Both the position numbers and the translations under genes were made by a program. Shown here one piece after another: positions 44,601 to 54,264 of a DNA stretch of 64,000 bases; position 1 is the first letter of the stretch, and each line of letters begins with the position of its first letter. The notes beneath the pieces are model-generated. The model saw only the letters and a list, made by a program, of their open reading frames with translations. It did not search any database and was not told the origin of the DNA. The stretch covers positions 124,001 to 188,000 of the forward strand of contig JABMLP010000029.1 in NCBI GenBank assembly GCA_013176395.1, written 5' to 3'. Source of the stretch: Venturia oleaginea. Its lineage: Eukaryota; Ascomycota; Dothideomycetes; Venturiales; Venturiaceae.

Positions 44601-45354
44601 TCGTGCCTATGTGGCCTATCTGCAAGACGACTGGGTTCGCTGGACTCCAATGGCCGAGTTCAAGGCCAACAATACCGCCTCCGAGACAACAGGAGTAACA
44701 CCATTCCTTGCTAACAGTGGTCAACACCCGAGAATGTGATTTGAGCCCCCCACCAGAATAGTACGGCCAGCTTACCAACGACAACAAGTCCAAGATGTTC
44801 ATAAATTTGTCGAAGACATGAAAGACATCGACACGTTCCTTCACGACGAAATGAAATGGGCCCAAGCAGTCTACGAAGAGAAAGCGAATTGACGACGCCA
44901 CCCGGCGCCCGCGTACCAAGTTGGCGATTTCGTCATGTCAGACGTCCGAAACCTGAAAACCCGAAGACCAGCCAAGAAACTTGACTGGAAGTCCGCTGGT
45001 CCGTTCCGAATCAAGAAAGTCATCTCCTCTCACGCTTACCGACTCGAACTTCCTGTGAGCATAAAGATACACCCCGTTTTCCATACCTCGTTGCTCCGAC
45101 CAGTCCACGATGATGAGGCCTTACCGGGGCAGATTCAGGAACCACCGCCGCCATTTGAAATTGACGGCGAACAGGAATACCTCGTTGAGAGGGTCAACGA
45201 CTCTCGGTACAATAAAAGACGACGACGCCACGAGTATCTGGTATCATGGCGAGGATATGACGAAGAATCATGGGAACCAGCTTGCGACGTATGGGATACA
45301 GCTGCAGCAGCCGCATTTGAAAGGGAGCATCCGGAGAAAGTGGTTCCCCATTGA
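41609..45354 (+). pseudogene. Chromovirus Pol with three in-frame TGA codons
   Basis: One reading frame throughout. The parts are an aspartic protease (DSGATG near 41743), reverse transcriptase (FCVDYRALNAIT near 42673, catalytic YIDD near 42970), RNase H (VEADSSDYASGGVL near 43408), an integrase HHCC finger (H-x4-H...CHVCQRSK, about 44070-44210), an integrase core (DISIDFV, SDRGGPF, TDGQTERMNS), and a C-terminal chromodomain (YLVERVNDSRY... LVSWRGYDEESWEP, about 45178-45330). TGA codons interrupt at 43327-43329, 44737-44739 and 44890-44892. The rest is well conserved. The chromodomain would target integration to modified chromatin in active relatives. Confidence 0.92.
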
Positions 45355-45384
45355 TCAATCATTCTTTTCTTTTCTCTTCCATTT

Positions 45385-45394
45385 AGGAGGGGGG
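45385..45394 (+). promoter_or_regulatory. Polypurine tract
   Basis: AGGAGGGGGG lies 3 bp before the 3' LTR. This is the usual place and composition of the plus-strand primer. Confidence 0.85.
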
Positions 45395-45397
45395 TAC

Positions 45398-45773
45398 TGT
45401 CACGGAGTGACACTGAGAGTGTTACCATGAACTGGTATACACGTGATTCTAGCGCACAAACCGAGGAATCCCTTACCTACCTCGCGATTCCTCCACTGTG
45501 CTTAGATTCTTCACGCAATGTCTTGACTCTTAGAAAGATAATACCATTTGACTTCTATCACGCTCGCTCATAGCTAGTACGGCTAAACACTCGTTAACGT
45601 GCTTTACAACTACTCCTATCGCTCGCGATTCCTCCACTGTGCTTAGATTCTTCACGCAATGTCTTGACTCTTAGAAAGATAATACCATTTGACTTCTATC
45701 ACGCTCGCTCATAGCTAGTACGGCTAAACACTCGTTAACGTGCTTTACAACTACTCCTATCGCTCCCGTGACA
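45398..45773 (+). repeat. Chromovirus 3' LTR with a 141-bp internal tandem duplication
   Basis: The LTR is 376 bp long versus 235 bp native. A 141-bp stretch starting GCGATTCCTCCACTG and ending CTATCGCTC is present twice in tandem (about 45481-45762), nearly identical. The duplicated part includes the ACGCAATGT block proposed as the self-primer. Confidence 0.9.
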
Positions 45774-46169
45774 CTTTCCTTTCTCTCTTCGTGGTTATCT
45801 CATGTTATGTTTCTCACATAGGAGCTTCTTCAACCTACTACAGTAACGACCTTTTACTTAGATACAATCAAGCACAAGTCATATGCACACGAAGCAAGCC
45901 TACCCCCAACCTTCATACTAATCGACAAGCGTTCAAGATTGATCTGAGGATCAAATCGGTTAGGCGACAATTGAATTGGGAGATACATCGGACGGCTAGG
46001 ATCTAGTGAGCCTCCAAAGAACCTGATCAAGGGAAGGTACTTAAGGTAAGTACTTCCAGACTGATATTGCCCTTATCGCAAACTCGCGGACCAGAACAAG
46101 AGGACACAGGTGTCAAGAAGGTCTTGACATAATCAACTGTGTTGAGAAACGAGTTCCCCGTAACATATA

Positions 46170-46465
46170 GGCTACTGGAACAGCCACAGTGTTCAAGCAC
46201 CTAACAAGGCGCCACAGTACACGGGCCACAGCAAGACCTTTAAGTAGGCCTTGCCCCCAGCCCCCATTTACATAGCTACCTGTAGTTCACTATCACGGGA
46301 CGGTAGCTGGAAAGACGCAGCATACTCGTAGCCAAAGATTGTTTAGATTCAGTTAAGGAGTAAAGGTATCTACAAACAGAGAACCTCAATGAGGTTCTGT
46401 CTCTATACTAGGCTCAATCAGGCTTAGGCTCTTAGCCTATACCAACCATGGGCCATGCCCATAAC
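46170..46465 (-). repeat. Right-arm segments A and B
   Basis: Reversed copies of segment A (46170-46285) and segment B (46300-46465). A short GTGATAGTGAA (read on minus) stands before each of them, which may have helped the rearrangement. Confidence 0.75.
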
Positions 46466-46923
46466 ATTCACTATCACATTTACATTCCCTTGAGAAGGGA
46501 ATCTACGTGATTAGTTATTATAGACAGTAATAGCAAGCACTAGAAATTCTGCGTCGTATAACGCGTAGATTCCTTCGAAGTCGCGTTGGTGGTGGAGCGA
46601 TACACAAAGGGCGATCAACCAAAGCGAACACATCACAGCAGCCCCAGAACGACAACACGCACGACAGGCACTCAACCTAACTAATCAAACTCAAGATACT
46701 CGGTATTGCCTTGAGAATAAGTGTGACGGGTTAAGATCATGCCTGGATACCAGGGAAAACCACCCAAATGTGCAATACAATCTAGCTGAGGAGAAAAAGA
46801 TAGATACACGATTGCAAGCTCCTTTTGAAGGAGATGCCAAGCCATTCACATGCTTGCCACAGAGAGATAGGCAAAGCCTAGATGAAGGCCCAAGGGTCTA
46901 GCCCGTGACAATAAGAGATCCAG

Positions 46924-48240
46924 ATGTCTCTAATAGAAGGACCAACTACGCCGTTGCAGGAAAGAAGCGCGCCAACTACACCCCCTCCGATGGCAAAGCC
47001 AACCGGCCCAACGCTACGACAGTCAACTATAGCAAGCAAAGGCAGGACAGCAGCGATAATGGACGGCTCCCTGAACCAGCAGAAGCGTACTGAGGTAGCC
47101 AAAGCACCGAGGGCTAAATCACAGCGTGCAGCGCAAATACCTGAAGACAACGGCGAGATACCGGTCAGAGAGATACTCCAAATTCTGGTACAGCTTCAAG
47201 GCGACGCAACAAGTAACAGAAAGGTTATCGAAGACCTGCGAAACACTCTCCAACAACGTGACGTAACATTCCAGAATGAGATGAAGGAGATGAAAAAGAA
47301 ACTCCTTCAGGAAACTAAGCAGCTAAGAAAGGATATTTGTTTGATACAAGCTCAGCTATCGCGGACAAACTCACTAATCAGCTCACCAGCACAGTCGTAC
47401 GCGTCTGTAGCTAGGACTAACTCACTTACTCCATCTGCTTCTATCAGTCGGCAAGCAAGTAATACAAATACCTCATCGATCAGCAGACCCGGCCTAACTC
47501 TCAACTTCGCACGCGCTCACACACACATTGACCTCACAAACCCTATCGAGATAAAAGAGAGAGTAAAGGATGCCATTGCGGCAGGGCAAGCTACAAAGGA
47601 CATACAGATTGCAGGAATCGAGAAAATTGGCAGAGAAACAAAACTGGTCCGAGTTGTCCTCAGGTTAGAGGAGGACGAGCAGGTAATACGGCAGAACCAG
47701 GAGCAATGGCTCAAATTCTTCCCTGGCGCGTCTGTTCAAGGCGAGAAGTGGTACCCCGTTAAGGTCGATCGCGTGGACAAAATGGCTATACTGAACGAAG
47801 ATCGAATCACGCTGAAAAGCAGTCTGAAAGCGGATATATCCGAGGAGAACAACGTCACCATTACAAAGATCTCTATGCTCAGCAAACCTGACCCATACAA
47901 GAACTATTGCTCCATCCTGGTATACCTCAGCTCTAAGATAGAAGCTGACAGAGCGCTGAAACAGCTCGAGATTGGAGCAGAGTTGGCCCGGGTCAGCCCG
48001 TATGAGTATCGACCAAGAACGAGACGATGCTACCAATGCCAACAGTTTGGACACATGAGCACACGGTGCAACAATGAGCTGACGTGTGCTAACTGCGCGT
48101 GTATTGGGCACGAAGCGCAGGACTGTGTAGAGCAGCATCCCAAATGCAGCAACTGTGGAGACGCTCACCGAGCAACGGACACAGGATGCCCTGAGTACAA
48201 GAAGGCGATGGAACAGACCCGAGCGCGCCATCTATGTTAG
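46924..48240 (+). CDS. LINE ORF1 protein with CCHC knuckles
   Basis: The frame is 438 aa, ATG at 46924, intact. A low-complexity Thr/Pro/Ala N-terminus is followed by a coiled coil at about residues 95-140 (Lys/Glu/Leu-rich), a central RNA-binding-like region, and three zinc knuckles near the C-terminus: CYQCQQFGHMSTRC, CANCACIGHEAQDC and a CSNCGDAHRATDTGC-type end. It would coat the element RNA. The stop codon overlaps the ORF2 start (ATGTTAG), so ORF2 may be made by coupled termination and restart. Confidence 0.9.
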   Translation: MSLIEGPTTPLQERSAPTTPPPMAKPTGPTLRQSTIASKGRTAAIMDGSLNQQKRTEVAKAPRAKSQRAAQIPEDNGEIPVREILQILVQLQGDATSNRKVIEDLRNTLQQRDVTFQNEMKEMKKKLLQETKQLRKDICLIQAQLSRTNSLISSPAQSYASVARTNSLTPSASISRQASNTNTSSISRPGLTLNFARAHTHIDLTNPIEIKERVKDAIAAGQATKDIQIAGIEKIGRETKLVRVVLRLEEDEQVIRQNQEQWLKFFPGASVQGEKWYPVKVDRVDKMAILNEDRITLKSSLKADISEENNVTITKISMLSKPDPYKNYCSILVYLSSKIEADRALKQLEIGAELARVSPYEYRPRTRRCYQCQQFGHMSTRCNNELTCANCACIGHEAQDCVEQHPKCSNCGDAHRATDTGCPEYKKAMEQTRARHLC

Positions 48241-51200
48241 ATACAACCCGTGCGACAACAAGAGGACATTTCAACGTGATTTCATATAACACAGCGAAGA
48301 GGAGAGAGACGCTACCTAGTCTACTCAACGACGAATCTATCAGAGATTTCGACGCGCTGCTAATACAAGAACCACACTGCTTCAAAACACAGACAGGGCA
48401 GGTAATGGCGGCACCAGCAACAAACAACAAATTTATTCAGATTTTCCCAACGTGCTCTAGAGACGACACATGGCCTATCCGATCGATGATCTGGGCCCGG
48501 AAAACGCTCGACTACAAACAGATCCCGATTGCGTCTCCCGACATCACGGCAATCCTTATCAAAACTCAAGGCAAAGTCATCTTTACAGCTTCAGTGTACG
48601 TGCCAGCAGGAGAAGCACACCGAGAGCGGGACAAGACCGCAGTGACAGAACGGCTTCAGTTACTAGAAGATGCAATCAAAGATACAGCTCAAGAGCTTGG
48701 ACACGAGCCAGAACTTCTCATCACCGGAGATTTCAACCGACACGACCAGCTCTGGGGAGGCGAGCAAGTAGCAGAAACAAGGCGACAGGATGAAGCAGAC
48801 GCCATCGTTGAGTATATGGCGGTATATCAGCTCTCTAATCTTGTCCCCAGGGGAGAGGCCACATTCTACGGAACGTAAGTAAGCAGTACCATCAACCTCT
48901 TCCTCACCTCATCGGCTCTTACCGACAGCTTGGTACGGTGTGGATTCCACGTCAACGAACACGGATCGGACCACCGGCCCATCAGTGCGACATTAGCTAT
49001 GACGTGCGTGGAGGAGACTACAACACCCAGACGACTTTACAAAAATGCAGATTGGGAGCGCATCCGCCAGGAGGTAGAACACGCAAAGCAGCGGCAAGCA
49101 GTTGCCCCATCTGAAGAGAATGCAGACGAAAACGTGGACGATATGTTGCAACGATTGATGGAAGTGGTAGTCCCTGTTATCGAGCAATACGTCCCTCTTG
49201 CAAAACCGTCGCCGTACCAAAAAACTTGGTGGACACCATATCTGACCAACCTTCGCAAGGAATACACACGTCAGAAGACAGCTATGCAGAGAAGTTAAGG
49301 CGAGCCGGTGGACGACCGAAACGAACGCTCTCACACACCAAACACTGCAGCGGCTCCGCACGGAAGCCAGAGAAGCTCAAAGCACGTACCATCGAGCAAT
49401 CCGATCGGAAGGAAACACTCACTGGAAGGAATTTCTAGACGACGCTGAAAATGTATGGAAGGCCGCTAAGTATCTTGACCCAGAGAGTACCTCCTCTTTT
49501 GCAAAGATTACAGAACTAGCGAGGCCAAACTCTGACGACACGACCGAAAGTAAAGAAGAGATTGGATCTATCCTGCTGCAAGCCTTCTTTCCCCCGGCGG
49601 CTGAGGTGATCGAGCCAGAACCAGCAGCAGAGCAGCGAGCAACACAACTCCCATCACCAGCACTAACAAAATACGAAATCGAAGAAGCGATCATGGGCAT
49701 GAAAGCACACAAAGCACCAGGCCTAGACGGCCTACCCGCGGTTTTATGGAGACAGCTCTGGCCAGTCCTCCAAGACGAGATAACGAGATTGTTTCAAGCG
49801 TCTATGACACAAGGCATCCTCCCAGCGTAGTGGAAATGCGCGCGAATCCTACCACTTCGAAAGCCAGCAAAAGACGACTATACACAGCCAAACGCGTATC
49901 GACCAATCTCCTTGCTAGCAACCCTAGGGAAAGCACTGGAGGCTGTGGTCGCTACCCGCATCTCCTACCTAGCTGAAGAACACGGCCTCCTACCAGAGAA
50001 TCATTTTGGAGCTCGAAAGCAACGTAGCACAGAACAGGCACTGCTGCTCCTCACCAACCGCATCAAACAGGCGCGAAGAAGGTGCCGAGTTCTTAGCCTG
50101 CTCAGTTTTGACGTCAAAGGAGCGTACAACGGGGTCAGCAAAGAAGTACTCTTGGCCAGATTACAAAGACGACGTATTCCAGAGGAGCTTGTTCGTTGGA
50201 TTGAGAACTTCTGCTCAGGCAGGAGAGTAAGCATTACAGTGAACGGGCAGAGCAGCGAGGAAGTAGATTTGCATTCCTCAGGGCTGTCTCAAGGCTCACC
50301 TCTATCCCCAATACTCTACCTCTTCTTCAACGCTGATCTGGTAGAGAGAAAGATCAGCCGGCACCAAGGCGCAATTGCGTACGTGGATGACTACTCTGTT
50401 TGGGTCACCGTGCCAAATGCTGAGGAAAATACTCGGGTGCTTCAAGAGACAGTGATACCAAAAGCGGAGCAGTGGGAACGTCGTAGTGGAGCTACATCTG
50501 AGCCCAAAAAGACAGCCTTCATCCACTTCACACCAAGCGCGGAAAGACTGTCAACGACGCCAATTCAAATTGGAGGCTGCTCGGTGGTGCCAGGCTCCTC
50601 CGTCAAGCTTCTAGGCATTATTCTCGACCAGAAATTGAAGTTCCACCTACAGGCTGCCAGAGCAGCTACAAAGGGACACGATGCGGCGATCCGGCTGAAG
50701 AGACTGAGTGGTCTTCGTACGAAGCAGGCACGGCAGCTGTTTGAAGCGACATTGGCGTCAGTTGTCGACTACGCATCATCAATCTGGGCAACAGCGTTGA
50801 ACGCCAAAGATACACGCTTGCTTGAACGACACCAAAGATGGGGGGCACAAGCCATTGTTGGATGTTTCCGAACTACAGCGCTAGATATTGCGCAGTCGGA
50901 GGCATCGATCGGGACCTTCCAGCAACGACAGACAGGGAAATGGATAGGCTTGTGGGTTAAGCTAAACACACTACATAAGCGCCACCCATTAAGATCCAGT
51001 ATCAAAGCAGTACATCAATCATTCAAGCTTCGCTCGTCACTTGGCCTGTTGGCAGACAGGTTTGCAGGAATTAATATGTCCCAGATTGAGACAGTCACAC
51101 CATTTGCAAAAGCACCGTGGATCGAGGGGCCCAGCATGATTATCGAAGAACGCGACGAAGCTGTAAAACCTACCAAAACACAAGACAGAGACGAAATCCA

Positions 51201-52131
51201 CTGCTACACCGACGGCTCAGGTAGAAATGGCTTGCTAGGGACAGGTATGGTGTACATTCTACCAGACGAAAACAGGACTAAACTCGAGCAGTACGCAACA
51301 ACGGGATAGGCAGCAAACGGCAATGTATACGCGACAGAGCTGAAAGCAATCAGTACTGCTCTGAGCCAGCTGGCAGTATGGACAATGATCCCGGCAGAAG
51401 GAAAACTCACCATCTTCTCGGACAATCAGAGTGCGCTGAAGAGTATCCGCAAGCCGAGACAGCAGTCAGGCCAGCATATCATCAAGGATATCTTGTCGGC
51501 TACGCAGCAATTACATCAAAAGGGTATTGCCGTGGTTCTTCGATGGATCCCGGCACACTCTGGCATCAAGGGCAACGAAGCGGCAGACAAAATGGCCAAA
51601 AGAAGTACCAAAGCAGGGAGCGCAGTCCCGTCAGAGATACGACTACGCTCAGCACTGATTAGGCAAGCAAAAAAGAGCTGTCAGCCAAGCAATAAACCAC
51701 TGCGAGGAGGGAGATTCACCAAATCTATCGATGCTGCTATCCCTGGAAAACACACGCGCACCATCTATAACCAGCTATCCAAAACAGAGGCCCAAACCCT
51801 AGCTCAATTACGGACGTCACATTGCCGACTGAACAAGTACCTGAACCGAATCGGAGCGGTGGAGTCGCCATTGTGCGCAGAATGCGGAGTCGTGGAAAGC
51901 GTGCAGCATTTCCTACTCGATTGCAAACGATGGAGCGAGCAACGACGGCTCTTAAGAGAAGCGACCGAACCAAGGAGCGACGTCTCCTATTTAGTAGGAG
52001 GCCGCTCAACACTTACAAACAGAAGAGGAGAGATGATTGATGGTACAAAATGGACGCCAGATGTAGCAGCGGTGCGAGCGACAATTGCGTTCGTAGACGC
52101 TACAAAACGATTCAGCCGAGAGACGGAATAG
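48234..52131 (+). pseudogene. LINE ORF2: endonuclease, reverse transcriptase, RNase H; disrupted
   Basis: The AP-type endonuclease spans 48270-49000 (ISYNTAK, QEPH, ITGDFNRHD, GSDHRP). A frameshift lies near 49290. RT follows (HKAPGLDGLPAVLW near 49710, SFDVKGAYNGV near 50105, catalytic YVDD near 50380), then RNase H (CYTDGSGRNG near 51200, DNQSALKS, PAHSGIKGNEAAD), and a C-terminal CCHC-like block (CAECGVVESVQHFLLDC). Stops are TAA 48876-48878, TAG 49828-49830 and TAG 51307-51309. Each can come from CAA or CAG by one C-to-T change, judged from context. Few lesions, so the element is not very old. Confidence 0.92.
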
Positions 52132-52463
52132 TCTCTAACGAAACCAACTCCGAGAATGTGGACTCACTCATTAAGAGAGTACCCATGCAAGCTGCAATCC
52201 TAGATCCGACACCCCCTTTTTACTAACCGCCAATCTCTGATCCTATCAGTCTATTGGTAGACGGTAAGTTGCGCCTTTCGTTTTTGTTGTTGTTTCTGGA
52301 GCTTTGGTCAATTTGAAAACAGAGTATGTTGGAAAGATACGTTATAAAATTTAAGGTTTGGGCTTGGAATGAAGGGAGCGTTGACAGTGGGATATAATGT
52401 ATAATAGAGAGTCGGTAGTGTCCCCCTGGAGCCATACTGGCCCGACGGGTGTAGTGAATTCTT

Positions 52464-52492
52464 CCATCCATCCATCCATCCATCCATCCATC
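52464..52492 (+). repeat. (CCAT)n tail of the LINE
   Basis: About seven CCAT units end directly at the 14-bp target duplication. It is part of the retrotransposition product and not an independent satellite. Confidence 0.9.
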
Positions 52493-52600
52493 CACTATCA
52501 CATTTAGTCCATACCTGATTGTTGTTCACACCTTTCATTAGTTACTACTAGCCGTGACACTCATCCCCTGCGAACACGTGTTCATACACGTTATAATATA

Positions 52601-53727
52601 ACGTAATTCACTAGCGAGCGGGCCACACCACCGAGCGGGCCACCGAATCGATCATCTCATTTTTGCAAGCTTACACCACCACAACGCCTTTATTAATCAA
52701 GACTATCTATTATGCAGAAGATTATCGATATTTAGGGCAATCGCTCGCAGCATGGTCAAAGCCCTTACATACAAAACAACTAGGTAAACCAAAGCAATTC
52801 CCTTGACTTGCACTACTTGATGACGAGGCTGTTGCAACAACTGTTTGCTGTACAGGAGCAACACTTGCCTGTATAGGCTGCTGTACAGTATTCTCCATCA
52901 GGCCTTGTGCCTCTGCAACTGTAAGTGTTATTTTCTTTGAGATCTGCTTTTTTTTGACTGCTCTCTTCCTCTTTTGCCTCTCATTCGCTGCTCTCAATTT
53001 CTCATTCTCATCTGCCAACAGTCGCTTCAATTGCTGTAACCCACTCCCGATCGCCTGGCTGTAATTGAGGTGGCTTGCCCCGTCGATCTGAGGTAGTAAC
53101 GACGCGTGAGGTACTTGCAATACCCATTGCAAAGCCAGTCTCATCGAAGTTATAGATATCCCCCTCTTGAATGCCGTATTTCTGAATTGTATTACTCACA
53201 AGCCGAAACCAGGCTCCGATAAGCTCTGGATCTTCGCATTGAGCACGCTGATAATCTTACTTGCGATTGAATCTCGATTGCAGGGTAGGCTGTCGCTTGA
53301 TGAACCTGGCAGACCAGTTGATACCGATTGAGGCTGAGGGACCGACGCGTTGTTGAAGCAGTAATTTCGCCGCATTCTGTACTGCACAGACTCGAGCAGG
53401 ATAGCCTCGATTATCCATTGAGATAATCCATTGAGTTAAGACTTCTTCCTCTGTGGGAGTAAGTTCGTGGCTGTTTGCGCGCGTTTCGACGCGTGCAACG
53501 CGTCCAGAGAGGCGATATTTGAGGGTACTGTATGGTACATTATAAGCTAATGCAGCCTGGCAAATAGTTGTGATTTGGCCTTTTTGATAGGCTTGAAGAG
53601 CAAGAAGTAATCGGCCTTCATGCTGGGCTTTAGAAGGCATGAGGTGGTGGTGTAGAGGCTTGCAAAGATGAAATGATCGATTCGGTAGCCCGCTCGGTGG
53701 TGTGGCCCGCTCGCTAGTGAATTACGT
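52601..53727 (-). mobile_element. Internally deleted pogo element (Pogo-3), 1127 bp
   Basis: Inverted repeats of about 38 bp start ACGTAATTCACTAGCGAGCG at both ends, with a second CACCGAGCGGGCCAC box, and TA flanks both sides (52599-52600 and 53728-53729). The transposase is on the minus strand and lacks most of the DDE domain. With intact ends it could be moved by a related transposase in trans. Confidence 0.9.
52722..53640 (-). pseudogene. Pogo-3 transposase remnant
   Basis: ATG at 53640 begins an N-terminal psq and CENP-B HTH region of about 125 aa, ended by a TAA near 53255 with homologous sequence continuing in frame (CEDPELIGAWFRLV). It includes YNFDETGFAMG, the first catalytic Asp block, and GDREWVTAIEA. 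There it jumps directly to the basic coiled segment NERQKRKRAVKKK, so the second and third Asp blocks are deleted. The C-terminus has a knuckle, CFVCKGFDHAASDC. No activity is possible. Confidence 0.9.
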
Positions 53728-53774
53728 TATAATATATAATTATCTTCTAGGTTGCCCAAATGAGCAAAAGAAAA

Positions 53775-53862
53775 TGACCATGACGAGGGTCGAACTCGCG
53801 GCCTTGGCGTTATTTATCGGTGAGTATTAGCACCACGCTCTAACCAACTGAGCTACACGGTC
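53775..53862 (-). tRNA. tRNA-Ile (anticodon AAU) with a 14-nt intron
   Basis: Read on the minus strand: acceptor GACCGTG pairs with CATGGTC (one G-U), D-arm GCTCAGTTGGTTAGAGC, anticodon stem TGGTG/CGCCA, loop CTAATAA with anticodon AAT, T-arm GCGAG-TTCGACC-CTCGT-like, discriminator A. Between loop positions 37 and 38 lies CTCACCGATAAATA, the canonical tRNA intron position. Length is 88 nt without CCA. A and B boxes are intact, so it is probably functional. The deleted pogo element ends 48 bp away. Confidence 0.93.
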
Positions 53863-54264
53863 TGACAGAATTAAATTGATAGGTGTTGGTGAAGGCTGAA
53901 CGCTAATTGTACGTGTGGACGTAAATCTGCAAAACCGGGCGTCTCGCGCCGCTTGGGGATGCTGTCAGATTTCACCTGTGAGGCGCTAATAAGAAGAGAA
54001 GGAAAATGCGAAGGGAAAAGGAAAAGGAAAAGGTGAGGAATAATCACTTAACTCCAAGCTATCTTTAGCTATTCCCATCATTCATCCATCCATGCACACA
54101 AAAGTCGTGATAATCTACGTTCCATCGCTGAGCGCCGTGCCATGCCGTGCCGTTCTGTCCAAACACCTTTGTCGCCAATATGCAAGTCATAAATATCCCA
54201 CCCATCCACCCATCCACCCATCAATCCATCACATTTCTGTCAATCAAGTCAACAGGGGAGAAGA
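53863..54264. other. No gene recognised
   Basis: Upstream side of the tRNA gene and 3' side of the membrane protein. Contains short ATCC/CCATCC-type simple repeats near 54078-54095 and 54198-54232. Confidence 0.45.

Larger units (their letters stand above)
39928..45773 (+). mobile_element. Ty3/gypsy chromovirus (Tf1/sushi-like), recent but defective
   Basis: The element is bounded by TGTCACGG..CGTGACA ends and a perfect 5-bp duplication CTTTC (39923-39927 and 45774-45778), inserted in a family A LTR. Order: 5' LTR, candidate primer site, gag, pol (protease, RT, RNase H, integrase, chromodomain), polypurine tract, 3' LTR. Integrase lies after RNase H, as in Ty3/gypsy. LTR copies differ by about one base in 235 apart from two structural changes, so insertion is young. 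Pol has three in-frame TGA codons, so the copy cannot move on its own. Confidence 0.93.
39639..46165 (+). mobile_element. Solo LTR (family A, copy 2) interrupted by the chromovirus
   Basis: It starts TGTTACAGATCACC and ends TTCCCCGTAACA. The two parts, 39639-39927 and 45774-46165, join into about 0.68 kb that matches copy 1 at 23454-25927 in order. The chromovirus sits between them with a 5-bp duplication. No target duplication for this LTR itself is visible. Confidence 0.8.
46483..52492 (+). mobile_element. Tad-type LINE, full length, 6.0 kb
   Basis: A perfect 14-bp target duplication CACTATCACATTTA flanks it (46469-46482 and 52493-52506). It has a 5' UTR of about 440 bp, ORF1 with CCHC knuckles, ORF2 with AP endonuclease, RT and RNase H, a 3' UTR, and a (CCAT)n tail. 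This is the layout of the Tad1/I-like clade of fungal LINEs. Both ends are present, but ORF2 has stops and a frameshift. It inserted into the right arm of the outer element. Confidence 0.93.
39075..52559. mobile_element. Outer element with 69-bp terminal inverted repeats, carrying nested insertions
   Basis: The left end (39075-39143) and right end (52491-52559, reversed) match over 69 bp, starting TGTCACGGCTAGTAGTAACT, with three differences, all transitions. Subterminal segments A (39144-39260 / 46170-46285) and B (39304-39469 / 46300-46465) also occur on both arms in opposite orientation, but in different order. Without its insertions the element is about 0.95 kb and codes for nothing visible. 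No target duplication is evident at its ends. It could be a non-autonomous DNA transposon, or two inverted copies of one repeat. Confidence 0.5.

Noticed and set aside
52464..52492. (CCAT)n array as an independent satellite or telomere-like repeat
   Set aside because: It ends at the LINE target duplication and is the tail of that element.
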